Origin: Bacteroides luhongzhouii
GTDB lineage: Bacteria; Bacteroidota; Bacteroidia; Bacteroidales; Bacteroidaceae
Assembly (NCBI RefSeq): GCF_009193295.2
Contig: NZ_CP059973.1
Location: 4,960,001-5,024,000 of the forward strand
Length of the DNA stretch: 64,000 bases
Direction: 5' to 3'
Under the pieces are notes generated by a model that was given only the letters and a program-made list of their open reading frames with translations, was not told the DNA's origin and did no database searches. A program made the position numbers and the translations under genes. Position 1 is the stretch's first letter. Each line of letters starts with the position of its first letter. Shown piece after piece: positions 1 through 8,101 of the stretch.

Positions 1-233
1 TCGGCAAAGCAGTCCGCAAGAATCATGTAATACCACATATAATATTCCTCATGCCCCTTCTGTATTCCGTCATAACAACTGATAATCAATGCTTCCGCAT
101 CTTTTATGGAAGTAAATGCATTAGCTTCGGTCAGTTCTCCCTGCGGTGTTTCTGTCAGGAAACTGTCACAGGAGGTCAGCCCTACATTGAGCAGCAAAGC
201 TGCGGATATAAATATAGAATATATCTGTTTCAT
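1..233 (-). CDS. SusD/RagB-family outer-membrane lipoprotein (N-terminal part)
   Basis: This is the first 77 residues of a SusD-like surface glycan-binding lipoprotein; the rest lies beyond the window start. The N-terminus is a lipoprotein signal (MKQIYSIFISAALLLNVGLTSC), with the lipobox cysteine near residue 22. The DSFLTETPQG stretch that follows is typical of RagB/SusD proteins. It starts 31 bp after the stop of the SusC-like gene on the same strand, the usual susC-susD order. By family knowledge it would cap the SusC barrel and deliver substrate. The substrate cannot be told from this fragment. Confidence 0.85.
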   Translation of the reverse strand, partial: MKQIYSIFISAALLLNVGLTSCDSFLTETPQGELTEANAFTSIKDAEALIISCYDGIQKGHEEYYMWYYMILADCFA

Positions 234-264
234 GTTTTTTTAGATTTAATGAGTTGAACAATGC

Positions 265-3200
265 TCAAAATACAATCGTAGCTCCCAGAATATAAGTTCT
301 TGCATGAGGGAAGACACCCTGGTCGATTCCCATAGCCGAAGAACTGCCTCCACCGATATTCACTTCAGGGTCATAACCTCTGTAATTGGTAAAAGTAACC
401 AGGTTATCCCCCGATACATAAACCGTCACTCTGTCCATCAAGGCTTTTTGAGTCAGTTGGCGCGGCAGAGTATATGACAGTTTCACATTCTTCAGTTTGA
501 AGTACGATCCGTCCTCTACGAAACGGGATGAGATAGCCGGATATTTATCTTTCTCCGCACGGGGAACGGTAGTGTAATCTCCCGGATTGCGCCAACGCAT
601 CAAGACACGGTCGGATTGGTTGCGGGAGTCGAACATTCCTTCGGTAAACATACGGGTAGCATTATAAATGTCATTTCCGTAAGAGCCCTGGAAGAAGAAA
701 GACAAATCAAAATTCTTGTATGAAAAGACGTTGTTGATGCCATAAAGGAATTTCGGCTGTGCACAACCCAATATCCGGCGATCTTCGTCCGCACTCAAAT
801 CTTCTTCGTACACTAACATTCCGTTTGCCTTTTCGTACATCATACGTCCGTTCTGCGGGTTTACTCCTGCTGCCTGGAAACCATAAAAAGAACCCAAAGC
901 CTCTCCTTTTTGGATGATAGAGACGTTTCCGGAGATTTTCTTGTCAAGTGATCCGGTGAAAATAGCCGGGCTGCCTGCCATATCTGTCACCTCATTCTTA
1001 TTGGTGGAGATATTGAAGTCTGTTGTCCATTTCAGTTCCCCTGTCAAGTTACGGGTGGTCAGTTGGAACTCCAATCCTTTATTTACCACGCTACCTACAT
1101 TCTGCATACCCGAATCGAATCCGGAAGTCTGGGGTAGTTTGACCATTAAGAGCAAATCGGTTGTTTTCTTATAGTAAGCATCGGCAGTCAGAGTTATTCT
1201 TCCATTCAGGAAAGAGAAGTCAAGTCCCACATTTGTCTGGGTGGTTCTCTCCCAACGCAACTTATCATTACCTATCTGGCTCTGATAATAGCCCGGCAGA
1301 ATAACGCCATCCATATTATAGTTGGCTCCGATGCCATAAATTCCGTATGAGCTGTAGTAACCTACCTGGTCATTACCCACTTGTCCCCAACCGACACGTA
1401 GCTTCAAATCACTCAACCAGTCCAATGGTTTCATAAATTCCTCTCCTGTCAGTCTCCATCCCAAAGAGAAGGAAGGGAAATATCCCCAACGATTGTTCAC
1501 GCCAAACTTGGAAGAACCGTCGGCACGGAAATTGACCGTTGCGAGATATTTATTCTGATAGTCATAGGTCACTCTCGCCAAGACAGAAGCATTAGTAGAG
1601 GCCCCATAATCTTCACTGGGTTTGTTGAGTACAGTCCCGGCATTCATTGAATGGATTTTATTATCAGAGAACCCACGTATAGAACTGTTTGCCGACTCTC
1701 CTACATAACGGGAAGCTACGAATCCTGCCAAAGCCGAAAAACTATGATCCCCTAACTTCTTACTATAGGTCAGAATTTCTTCGTTGATCCATTTGTAATT
1801 TAACGAGGTATTATAACTCGCCTGTCCCTGTTGGTTACGTCCCCAAGCCGAGCTGAACGGGTCCAGGAACTCTTTGTAGCGGGAGGCTCCCATTTCGATA
1901 CCCATGCTTGTTTTTAGTTTCAAGTCAGGGGTAAAAGAAATTTCAGCATAGAGATTACCCAGCAATTTATGATATACGTAATCACGGGTATATGACTCAA
2001 CTGCACTCAAAGGATTTTCCAGAGAAGACAGGAACGGTAATGTAGGAAATGTTCCATCCGCATTGTATTTGCCTACCACAGAAGGCGTAGTGATGGCCTG
2101 CAGGATAACAGTCTCGGAGTTTCCATCCGAAACATCCACATCGTTGATTTTACTGTAACTTAAGTTTGTTCCGATCTTTATCCACTTTTTCAGCTCCTGC
2201 TCCAGATTGATCTTAAAATTCATGCGCTCAAATGAAGATGGTTTTACAATACCATCTTGCTTGATGAACCCGGCTGAAATGTAATAAAGGGATTTATCAT
2301 TTCCACCGGAAATGGATAATTGGTAATTCTGCATGGCCGCATTACGAAACATTTCATCCTGCCAGTCGATATTGGCATTATACACCGATTGATCCATAGC
2401 CGGATATCCCAAATCAGAAAGTAAGTCCTGATATTCGTCTTTATTTAAAACATCTATTCTTTTAGCACGTTCCGAGAAACCATAGTAAGCATTCAACTCA
2501 ATTTGTGCTTCCCCTTTCCGTCCTCTTTTTGTTGTAATCAATACTACCCCATTGGCACCCGCATTTCCATAGATTGCAGCAGAAGAGGCGTCTTTCAGTA
2601 CTGTTATGCTTTCTATTTCGGAAGGGTTAATGGTTTTCGTGTCACTGGTCGGCACTCCATCCACCACGTACAAAGGTTCGTTTCCCGCATTGATAGACGT
2701 CGCTCCCCGGACACGAATAGAGAAACCTTCGTTCGGTTTTCCCGAAGGGGTGATGACCTGCACTCCCGCAGAACGTCCGGCAAGCGCCGAACCGAAGTCA
2801 TTAACGGGAATGTTTTCAATATCCTTTGCCAGGACGGTAGATACAGCCCCCGTTATATCTTTCTTTTTCTGTACGCTATAGCCTACTACGACCACTTCAT
2901 CCAGTTTCTTCACATCTTCTTCCAAGGTTACATTCAGCACCCGGTTGTCTCCAATTCTTTTTTCCTGGGACAGATAACCGAGAAAAGAGTATTGGAGGAC
3001 TTCATTAGGATGGTCGACTTTGAGCTCGTACTTACCATCTATATTGGTCACCACTCCATTACTGCTTCCTTTCACCATCACACTGACCCCTATCATCGGC
3101 TCACCGGAAATATCCGTGACTTGCCCCGTCACACTTCTGACAGTAGCCGCCTGCGTAGGTTCCGTATCTTGCTGACGGACAATTTTGGAGATGCGGACAG

Positions 3201-3519
3201 TTTTGTTATTGATATCGAAAGATACATCTTGTCCTCGAAACAGATTATTCAGTACATTTTCAATTTTTTGTTGTTTGATGTCTATTGAAACCTTTCTTTT
3301 TGTATCAATATCCGGTGTCCGAAGGACAAACGTGTAGTTGTATCGCTTATTAATTGTTTCCAACGCCTCACCAATTGTCTTATTTTTGAGACTAAGCGTA
3401 ATAAGTTCTTCATTATTCTGCGCCAATATTGGATTCGTCCAAATAAAAAGCGCCAATAGAATTGGTAAAAGATTGCTAAATAGCTCTCTAAAAAGAGCTG
3501 TTTTTTCATGATATTTCAT
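265..3519 (-). CDS. SusC/RagA-family TonB-dependent receptor with STN domain
   Basis: Outer-membrane, TonB-energised importer of 1084 residues. Order seen: signal peptide ending near residue 33 (ALFIWTNPILAQ); an STN domain at about 40-112, which in this family contacts the anti-sigma factor; a carboxypeptidase-regulatory-like beta domain at about 130-205 (VTGQVTDISGEPMIGVSVMV); a plug with the SusC signature IRVRGATSINAGNEPLYVVDG; and a long barrel ending in an aromatic residue (IVF). Upstream on the same strand lie fecR and an ECF sigma gene, and a susD-like gene follows. The STN domain plus this neighbourhood indicates trans-envelope signalling: substrate binding releases the sigma factor, which activates this operon. 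Such regulation is often tied to host glycans, but no substrate is visible here. Confidence 0.93.
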   Translation of the reverse strand: MKYHEKTALFRELFSNLLPILLALFIWTNPILAQNNEELITLSLKNKTIGEALETINKRYNYTFVLRTPDIDTKRKVSIDIKQQKIENVLNNLFRGQDVSFDINNKTVRISKIVRQQDTEPTQAATVRSVTGQVTDISGEPMIGVSVMVKGSSNGVVTNIDGKYELKVDHPNEVLQYSFLGYLSQEKRIGDNRVLNVTLEEDVKKLDEVVVVGYSVQKKKDITGAVSTVLAKDIENIPVNDFGSALAGRSAGVQVITPSGKPNEGFSIRVRGATSINAGNEPLYVVDGVPTSDTKTINPSEIESITVLKDASSAAIYGNAGANGVVLITTKRGRKGEAQIELNAYYGFSERAKRIDVLNKDEYQDLLSDLGYPAMDQSVYNANIDWQDEMFRNAAMQNYQLSISGGNDKSLYYISAGFIKQDGIVKPSSFERMNFKINLEQELKKWIKIGTNLSYSKINDVDVSDGNSETVILQAITTPSVVGKYNADGTFPTLPFLSSLENPLSAVESYTRDYVYHKLLGNLYAEISFTPDLKLKTSMGIEMGASRYKEFLDPFSSAWGRNQQGQASYNTSLNYKWINEEILTYSKKLGDHSFSALAGFVASRYVGESANSSIRGFSDNKIHSMNAGTVLNKPSEDYGASTNASVLARVTYDYQNKYLATVNFRADGSSKFGVNNRWGYFPSFSLGWRLTGEEFMKPLDWLSDLKLRVGWGQVGNDQVGYYSSYGIYGIGANYNMDGVILPGYYQSQIGNDKLRWERTTQTNVGLDFSFLNGRITLTADAYYKKTTDLLLMVKLPQTSGFDSGMQNVGSVVNKGLEFQLTTRNLTGELKWTTDFNISTNKNEVTDMAGSPAIFTGSLDKKISGNVSIIQKGEALGSFYGFQAAGVNPQNGRMMYEKANGMLVYEEDLSADEDRRILGCAQPKFLYGINNVFSYKNFDLSFFFQGSYGNDIYNATRMFTEGMFDSRNQSDRVLMRWRNPGDYTTVPRAEKDKYPAISSRFVEDGSYFKLKNVKLSYTLPRQLTQKALMDRVTVYVSGDNLVTFTNYRGYDPEVNIGGGSSSAMGIDQGVFPHARTYILGATIVF

Positions 3520-3665
3520 ACCTTTGGCAATGATCTAAGTTAATAATTAATTTTGTTAACTGATTTCCAAAACGGGAAAGTGTCGCAACCACTTTCTCGT
3601 TTATTTTTTTTTCTATTTATCCATCCATTCCGTGCATATATTATTAAGGTTAATAACTGGGTTGT

Positions 3666-4664
3666 TTATCTCGCTTTTCTTGAAATTTCAATAATATCCT
3701 GATCTCGTTTTATACATAAATCGTTGTCGATGTTCAGTGCTTCGAGCATCTCATCCAAAGAAAGTCCCTGGGCAAATGTGACAAAGAAATTTTCTTTGAG
3801 TAAAGCTTTATCCCTTATCACGATCTGGACATTGAAAAGACGTTGAAGTTCCGTTATAATCTCCTGCAGTGTCTTGTCTCTAAATGTATATTGTCCGTTT
3901 CGCCAGGACTGATAAGCATCTACGTCAAACTTTTCAAGTTTGAGTTGTTTTTTATCCAATATGGCTTTCTCACCGGGAACAAGGAAAATATCCTGCTTAT
4001 TTAAATCTCCTTTTACCAATAAAGATATACTTCCTTCGAGCAGTGTAGCTTCCGTGCCTTTATCTTCTGTATACGAACGTACATTAAATCTCGTTCCATG
4101 TACCTTGATGCTTACATCTTTCGTATCTACAATAAAAGGACGTTCCGGATCTTTTGCCACTTCCAGAAAGGTTTCTCCGCTAACAAATATCTGGCGAACC
4201 TGGGCAAAGCGCTCGGGATAGACGATATGCGTACCGGAATTCAACCAGACTTTACTCTGATCCGGTAAAACGACTTCTTTCTTTTGCCCATATTCGGCAT
4301 AGACTTCTATCCAGTTGACTTGCGGCTCCTTATTATCCAGATACAGATAAAGAGTGGCTCCCAATAAAGGGATAAAGAGAATAGCCGCGACACGCATCAG
4401 ATAATGCATCGATTTTGTGAATATACTTCTTTGAGGAGACGGAGCTACTCCACCAATGGCTTCGCAGACCTTTACAAAGGCAGAAGAAGTCACTTCCCGG
4501 TCACAGACTACTTGTGACGACTCTCTCCATATTTCTTGCAGCTCCTGATCGAATTCCGGTTTTGACTCGTTCTCTATGAACCATCGTCCAAACGCACTTG
4601 AAGTGATGTCCTTTTTCAAGTTATAGAAATAGTCTTTCAACATTCCGGGAGGTAACAGTTTCAT
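3666..4664 (-). CDS. FecR-family anti-sigma factor
   Basis: This 332-residue inner-membrane regulator pairs with the adjacent ECF sigma factor. Residues 1-80 form the cytoplasmic sigma-binding part. A single membrane span lies near residues 88-108 (YLMRVAAILFIPLLGATLYLYL). The periplasmic FecR domain follows at about 120-215 (VVLPDQSKVWLNSGT; FIVDTKDVSIKVHGTRFNV). The C-terminus is the DUF4974 region (TFRDKTLQEIITELQRLFNV), which in SusC systems contacts the STN domain. The gene lies between sigma and susC on the same strand, 147 bp upstream of susC. Its length and domain order are normal, with no sign of damage. Confidence 0.93.
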   Translation of the reverse strand: MKLLPPGMLKDYFYNLKKDITSSAFGRWFIENESKPEFDQELQEIWRESSQVVCDREVTSSAFVKVCEAIGGVAPSPQRSIFTKSMHYLMRVAAILFIPLLGATLYLYLDNKEPQVNWIEVYAEYGQKKEVVLPDQSKVWLNSGTHIVYPERFAQVRQIFVSGETFLEVAKDPERPFIVDTKDVSIKVHGTRFNVRSYTEDKGTEATLLEGSISLLVKGDLNKQDIFLVPGEKAILDKKQLKLEKFDVDAYQSWRNGQYTFRDKTLQEIITELQRLFNVQIVIRDKALLKENFFVTFAQGLSLDEMLEALNIDNDLCIKRDQDIIEISRKAR

Positions 4665-4813
4665 TTTTCTTCGTATTATCTGGTTATATCTGATATACGG
4701 AAGCTAGAAAAAGTACACCCAACGTTTTTTCGACTTTAACATTTATAAACGTTTAGGACTAGATAGAAGCATGAACAATGATGCTAAGACAGATCAGAAG
4801 ATTGAAATTAAAA

Positions 4814-5389
4814 TCAAAGTGAAAGAATAAATAAAGCTGCAGTCCAATAAAGAAATCCTCCCAACTTTTCACGAAGTATATGCAAAGCCATATTCAGATG
4901 ACGTTCTACCGTACGTTTGGATATTCCCAATTTAGAGGCTATCTCATCGTTAGACAATCCTTGCAAACGACTCATCACAAACACTGCACGACGCTGCGGC
5001 GGCATATTGTCCACCTCTTTCATCACCAGGTTTTTAATATGCGACAGGTCATAAACACTTTCTATCATTTCATCTGTATGATCGCTGTCTTTCAGGGATG
5101 AAATGCTGTCTAAAGGTTCTGATATGACTAATGAACGAAAATAGTCTGCTATTTCATTCTTTGTGATGGAATACAAATAGTTGTTGAACTTCCGCTCACA
5201 ATCAATCAGTTCCCTCTTTGTCCAGACTTTGATAAATACATTTTGGGCTATATCATCGGCAACAAAAGAATCCTTCACTATCCCCAATGTGAAAAAACGC
5301 ACTTGAGGATAGTAACAATCAAAGAGGAGTTTAAAAGCATTTATATCTCCGGAAATCATTCGAGAGATAATATGACTCTCATTTTTCAT
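4814..5389 (-). CDS. ECF RNA polymerase sigma factor (Bacteroides expansion family)
   Basis: A 191-residue ECF sigma factor. Region 2 covers about residues 12-65 (FYYPQVRFF-like and DDIAQNVFIKVWTKR segments). Region 4 covers about 125-175 (MPPQRRAVFVMSRLQGLSN, then DEIASKLGISKRTVERHL, a clear helix-turn-helix). The last 14 residues are unusually hydrophobic (FLYWTAALFILSL), a tail often seen in this family. It heads the sigma-fecR-susC-susD array. It is expected to direct transcription of the downstream susCD genes when FecR and SusC signal substrate. A 149-bp gap separates it from fecR. Confidence 0.92.
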   Translation of the reverse strand: MKNESHIISRMISGDINAFKLLFDCYYPQVRFFTLGIVKDSFVADDIAQNVFIKVWTKRELIDCERKFNNYLYSITKNEIADYFRSLVISEPLDSISSLKDSDHTDEMIESVYDLSHIKNLVMKEVDNMPPQRRAVFVMSRLQGLSNDEIASKLGISKRTVERHLNMALHILREKLGGFLYWTAALFILSL

Positions 5390-5423
5390 AAACAGTTAGT
5401 GTAATATCACAAACTTTACCATC

Positions 5424-7136
5424 TTACACTTCCCAACATTTCCATCCTTTATTGGCGCAAATGTATACTACATACGTACGTACATTATAATATGGAAACT
5501 TTCTCTTCGTATCTTCACCATATCTTTTCACCTGCTCCACATGTTCGGGAAGGGGTTCGGTAAGTGCAAGCATCTTTTCTGCTTCTTTTGCACGATAATA
5601 TTTGAATTCTACGACACGGTCATCTGTATAATAATCCGTACCGGGAATACCTGTCATTTCAAAATCCGAACGTCCTACGGAGTTGTTCTGTTCAATAGCA
5701 AATGTATAACAGCTACTTAGGTAACGCGAAACAAGCTCATAGAATGAACATCGGATGAAGTTCTCATTGATTTTATCAAATACCTGTGCAGGGAATTGTC
5801 CCAAATATTGCTCAAAATAGTTTTGTACCAGAGGTTCCAGACTTCGGTTGGAATCATAATACCGATACACCGGCACATAACGCTGCGCATTACCTTCTAT
5901 CTTGTTCAACTGATTATAGTAGTCCATGTACACACTACGCATCGTCATATTAGGTAATGTTGTTACAAATTTATCTTTCAATGTCGTCATTCCCAAATAG
6001 AACAAGCTAATGGGATAAAACTCTTTATCAAAGAACTTTTTCTTATTAAATTTACTGGCAAGATCGGCTACATTATAAGGCAACTCATCATCAATAATCA
6101 ATGCATCCAACATCGCTTTCGCATTATCCAGTGAAAGGGTAAGTCGACGAATCCAATTAATATCGGTACGTAGATTTTCATCTACCAGTTCGTCGGGAAT
6201 ACTACCAGCATTGGCCGCAAACTTCTTGAAGAAATAAGTCAGGATAGTAGCATTGAACAACCGATCACCATTGGGACGGAAACGATAACCATCATAGTTG
6301 CTTACGATTAGTTGCCAAATTTCATCGAAACGTTCTTGTCCTGTGGAGTATTTATCAAGTACATAACGCAGATATGTTTCTGTCTCTTCGTATGTAAACC
6401 CGAGCATATTCAGAAAATTAGGTTCAAGAGTCAATATCTCTGCTATATTATATCCACTGGTCAAATCATCCATCGTAACAGGTAATACACCTGTACAGAA
6501 GCAGGTACGGATACTCCCCTCACCTATTCCGGCTTTTATCACTTTAAAGAAAGTACGCAAAAAACTGTCATTCGTCGTCACTTCCTCATAAAGCGGATCG
6601 TTGTATGCTGTAAGCAACTGATTAGTGAAGTTATCATATTCATCAATCAATAGATAAACTTTTGGAAATTCATGAGAACGAGCATAATTAAGAACTTCTT
6701 CCAACATTTTGGAAGCGTCTCCCCGAGTAGTAAACTGAAAATCACCGAACAAATCTCTGTTATGCTCTACCATCACATCTACCGGGCCACAGTTCAAATC
6801 ATTAAAGTTTTGAGCCAATCCTTCAATAGTATCCGCCATTACCATTTTCGAAAAATCGTAGCGAATAATCATATAACTGTTATGCTCTTTTGTCGGATGG
6901 TTACCTATCCAGGTTCCCCCAAACAGTTCTTCAAACCGATGCGCTTTTGTACGGTCATAATAGCAAGCCAAAGTAGAAACCAACAAACTTTTTCCAAAAC
7001 GGCGGGGACGGAGAAATACAGGAGCATTATAATCCTCTAATTTAGGAATATAATCAGTCTTATCAACATAATAAAAACCACGTTCACGCAAATCTATGAA
7101 ATCCGCTACTGCATAAGGAATAGTTATTCTTGCCAT
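5424..7136 (-). CDS. AAA-ATPase-like / PD-(D/E)XK (DUF1703-type) protein
   Basis: A 570-residue cytoplasmic protein of the AAA-ATPase_like/DUF1703 group, which is abundant in Bacteroides and of unknown cellular role. The N-terminus carries YVDKTDYIPKLED and a Walker A-like FLRPRRFGKSLLVSTL. The Walker B is KVYLLIDEYDNF. The C-terminal part has a degenerate PD-(D/E)XK nuclease-like motif (FEMTGIPGTDYYTDDRVVEF with a following K). I start at the ATG for MARITIPY at 7136: the upstream in-frame codon at 7166 falls inside a promoter -7 box (7164-7171). Members are often multi-copy and scattered; this one is not part of the neighbouring sus operon by any visible logic. Confidence 0.85.
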   Translation of the reverse strand: MARITIPYAVADFIDLRERGFYYVDKTDYIPKLEDYNAPVFLRPRRFGKSLLVSTLACYYDRTKAHRFEELFGGTWIGNHPTKEHNSYMIIRYDFSKMVMADTIEGLAQNFNDLNCGPVDVMVEHNRDLFGDFQFTTRGDASKMLEEVLNYARSHEFPKVYLLIDEYDNFTNQLLTAYNDPLYEEVTTNDSFLRTFFKVIKAGIGEGSIRTCFCTGVLPVTMDDLTSGYNIAEILTLEPNFLNMLGFTYEETETYLRYVLDKYSTGQERFDEIWQLIVSNYDGYRFRPNGDRLFNATILTYFFKKFAANAGSIPDELVDENLRTDINWIRRLTLSLDNAKAMLDALIIDDELPYNVADLASKFNKKKFFDKEFYPISLFYLGMTTLKDKFVTTLPNMTMRSVYMDYYNQLNKIEGNAQRYVPVYRYYDSNRSLEPLVQNYFEQYLGQFPAQVFDKINENFIRCSFYELVSRYLSSCYTFAIEQNNSVGRSDFEMTGIPGTDYYTDDRVVEFKYYRAKEAEKMLALTEPLPEHVEQVKRYGEDTKRKFPYYNVRTYVVYICANKGWKCWEV

Positions 7137-7163
7137 AATCATACTATTTTCTCTATAGACAAA

Positions 7164-7171
7164 CAAAGGTA
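7164..7171 (-). promoter_or_regulatory. Bacteroides -7 promoter element
   Basis: Read on the minus strand this is TACCTTTG, matching TAnnTTTG, with the predicted start of transcription about 20 nt before the ATG at 7136. A clean -33 TTTG at the right spacing was not found (TTG at 7196-7198 is 24 bp away). It decides the start of the ATPase gene. Confidence 0.5.
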
Positions 7172-7213
7172 CAAAATTGTTAGCAAAAAGAAGGACAATT
7201 ACTTATTATAATA

Positions 7214-7831
7214 TTATTCTTCCTGTTTCCATACATAAAACACATTCCTTCCCGCCCCTCTCTTACGCAGTTTTCCCTCCTGAATAAAAGTATTCAAATC
7301 ATCAACAGCTTTCAGCCGGGCTACTCCTGTCAGTCTGCTGTATTCTATGCGGGTGATTCCTCCATTCTTCTTCAGAAACTCCTGTAACATTTGAAGACGT
7401 TGTTCGACAGGTATCTCCGCTTTACTGACAGTCCGTCCCGATTTGGGCACACGTTCAAGTCTCATTTCCCGTCTTACCTTCAATTTAAAATTTTTGGAAG
7501 TACGCAGGTGTACATTGTCAAAACAGATAGATTCGGAACGGATTTCTTTTTTAGTCATTACCTTCTGAGTGCATTTCAAAGAGACACTAAGATGTCCCAG
7601 CTCTCCAAGCTCCACAATATAGCCACGCGCCAAGAGACTACCAAGTTCATCTATTACAGCCCCCAACACCCCGTCAACCATATTCTGGGGAAAATGTTGA
7701 TAACGTGACACACGTTCTATAAACTCTTTTTGGGAATAAGTCCCGCTCGGAACTATCCGTGCATGAAGTGGTTGCTTCTCGCCGGTATTCTGAACGTCCG
7801 GTGTCTCATACAAATCATAATACGCACTCAT
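7214..7831 (-). CDS. HU-HIG-type histone-like DNA-binding protein with C-terminal winged-helix-like segment
   Basis: A 205-residue protein of the Bacteroidetes HU-like (HU-HIG) group. Residues 20-130 fit the HU fold: helical start SGTYSQKEFIERVSRYQHFP, then a beta-rich part (GYIVELGELGHLSVSL) and a basic segment (LRTSKNFKLKVRREMRLERV). Residues 140-205 are an extra domain (RLQMLQEFLKKNGGITRIEY, RLTGVARLKAVDDLNTFIQE) that looks like a small winged helix. Family knowledge suggests a nucleoid or regulatory DNA-binding role; the target is unknown. A cluster of TCTGACTATAG repeats lies about 100 bp upstream. The gene is separated by 48 bp from the DUF1703 gene downstream. Confidence 0.8.
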   Translation of the reverse strand: MSAYYDLYETPDVQNTGEKQPLHARIVPSGTYSQKEFIERVSRYQHFPQNMVDGVLGAVIDELGSLLARGYIVELGELGHLSVSLKCTQKVMTKKEIRSESICFDNVHLRTSKNFKLKVRREMRLERVPKSGRTVSKAEIPVEQRLQMLQEFLKKNGGITRIEYSRLTGVARLKAVDDLNTFIQEGKLRKRGAGRNVFYVWKQEE

Positions 7832-7930
7832 AAGCAGCTATATTTTATTGAGTTATCATTTACTATTTTCTTGCCTGATATTTAATCTCTCTTATACCAA
7901 TCATTAGTTCTTGGCTAGCATATATTTATT

Positions 7931-8016
7931 CGTCTGACTATAGTGTAACTTGCATCTGACTATAGTTACTCTTTCGTCTGACTATAGTTAGACGAAAAAG
8001 CAACTATAGTCAGACG
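7931..8016. repeat. Cluster of four CGTCTGACTATAGTT units (three direct, one inverted)
   Basis: Units lie at 7931-7945, 7953-7968 and 7975-7990 in the same direction, and at 8002-8016 inverted. The last two form a hairpin with arms TCTGACTATAGTT and AACTATAGTCAGA. The cluster sits in the 270-bp gap between the HU-like gene and the RING/TerD gene. A related GACTATAG cluster occurs at 46701-46782. Confidence 0.8.
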
Positions 8017-8101
8017 ATTAGTTTATTGCATGCAAAGATATACTTTATCGCAATACAACTTATAAATATTAAGAAGAAAAGACTTAGTTGACCGGTAGAA
8101 A

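Noticed and set aside
2503..3288. A 261-codon plus-strand frame inside the SusC gene
   Set aside because: It is antisense to a well-supported TonB-dependent receptor and has no recognisable domain.
7931..8016. A CRISPR array
   Set aside because: Units are short, vary in orientation and spacing, and have no uniform spacers or cas genes nearby.
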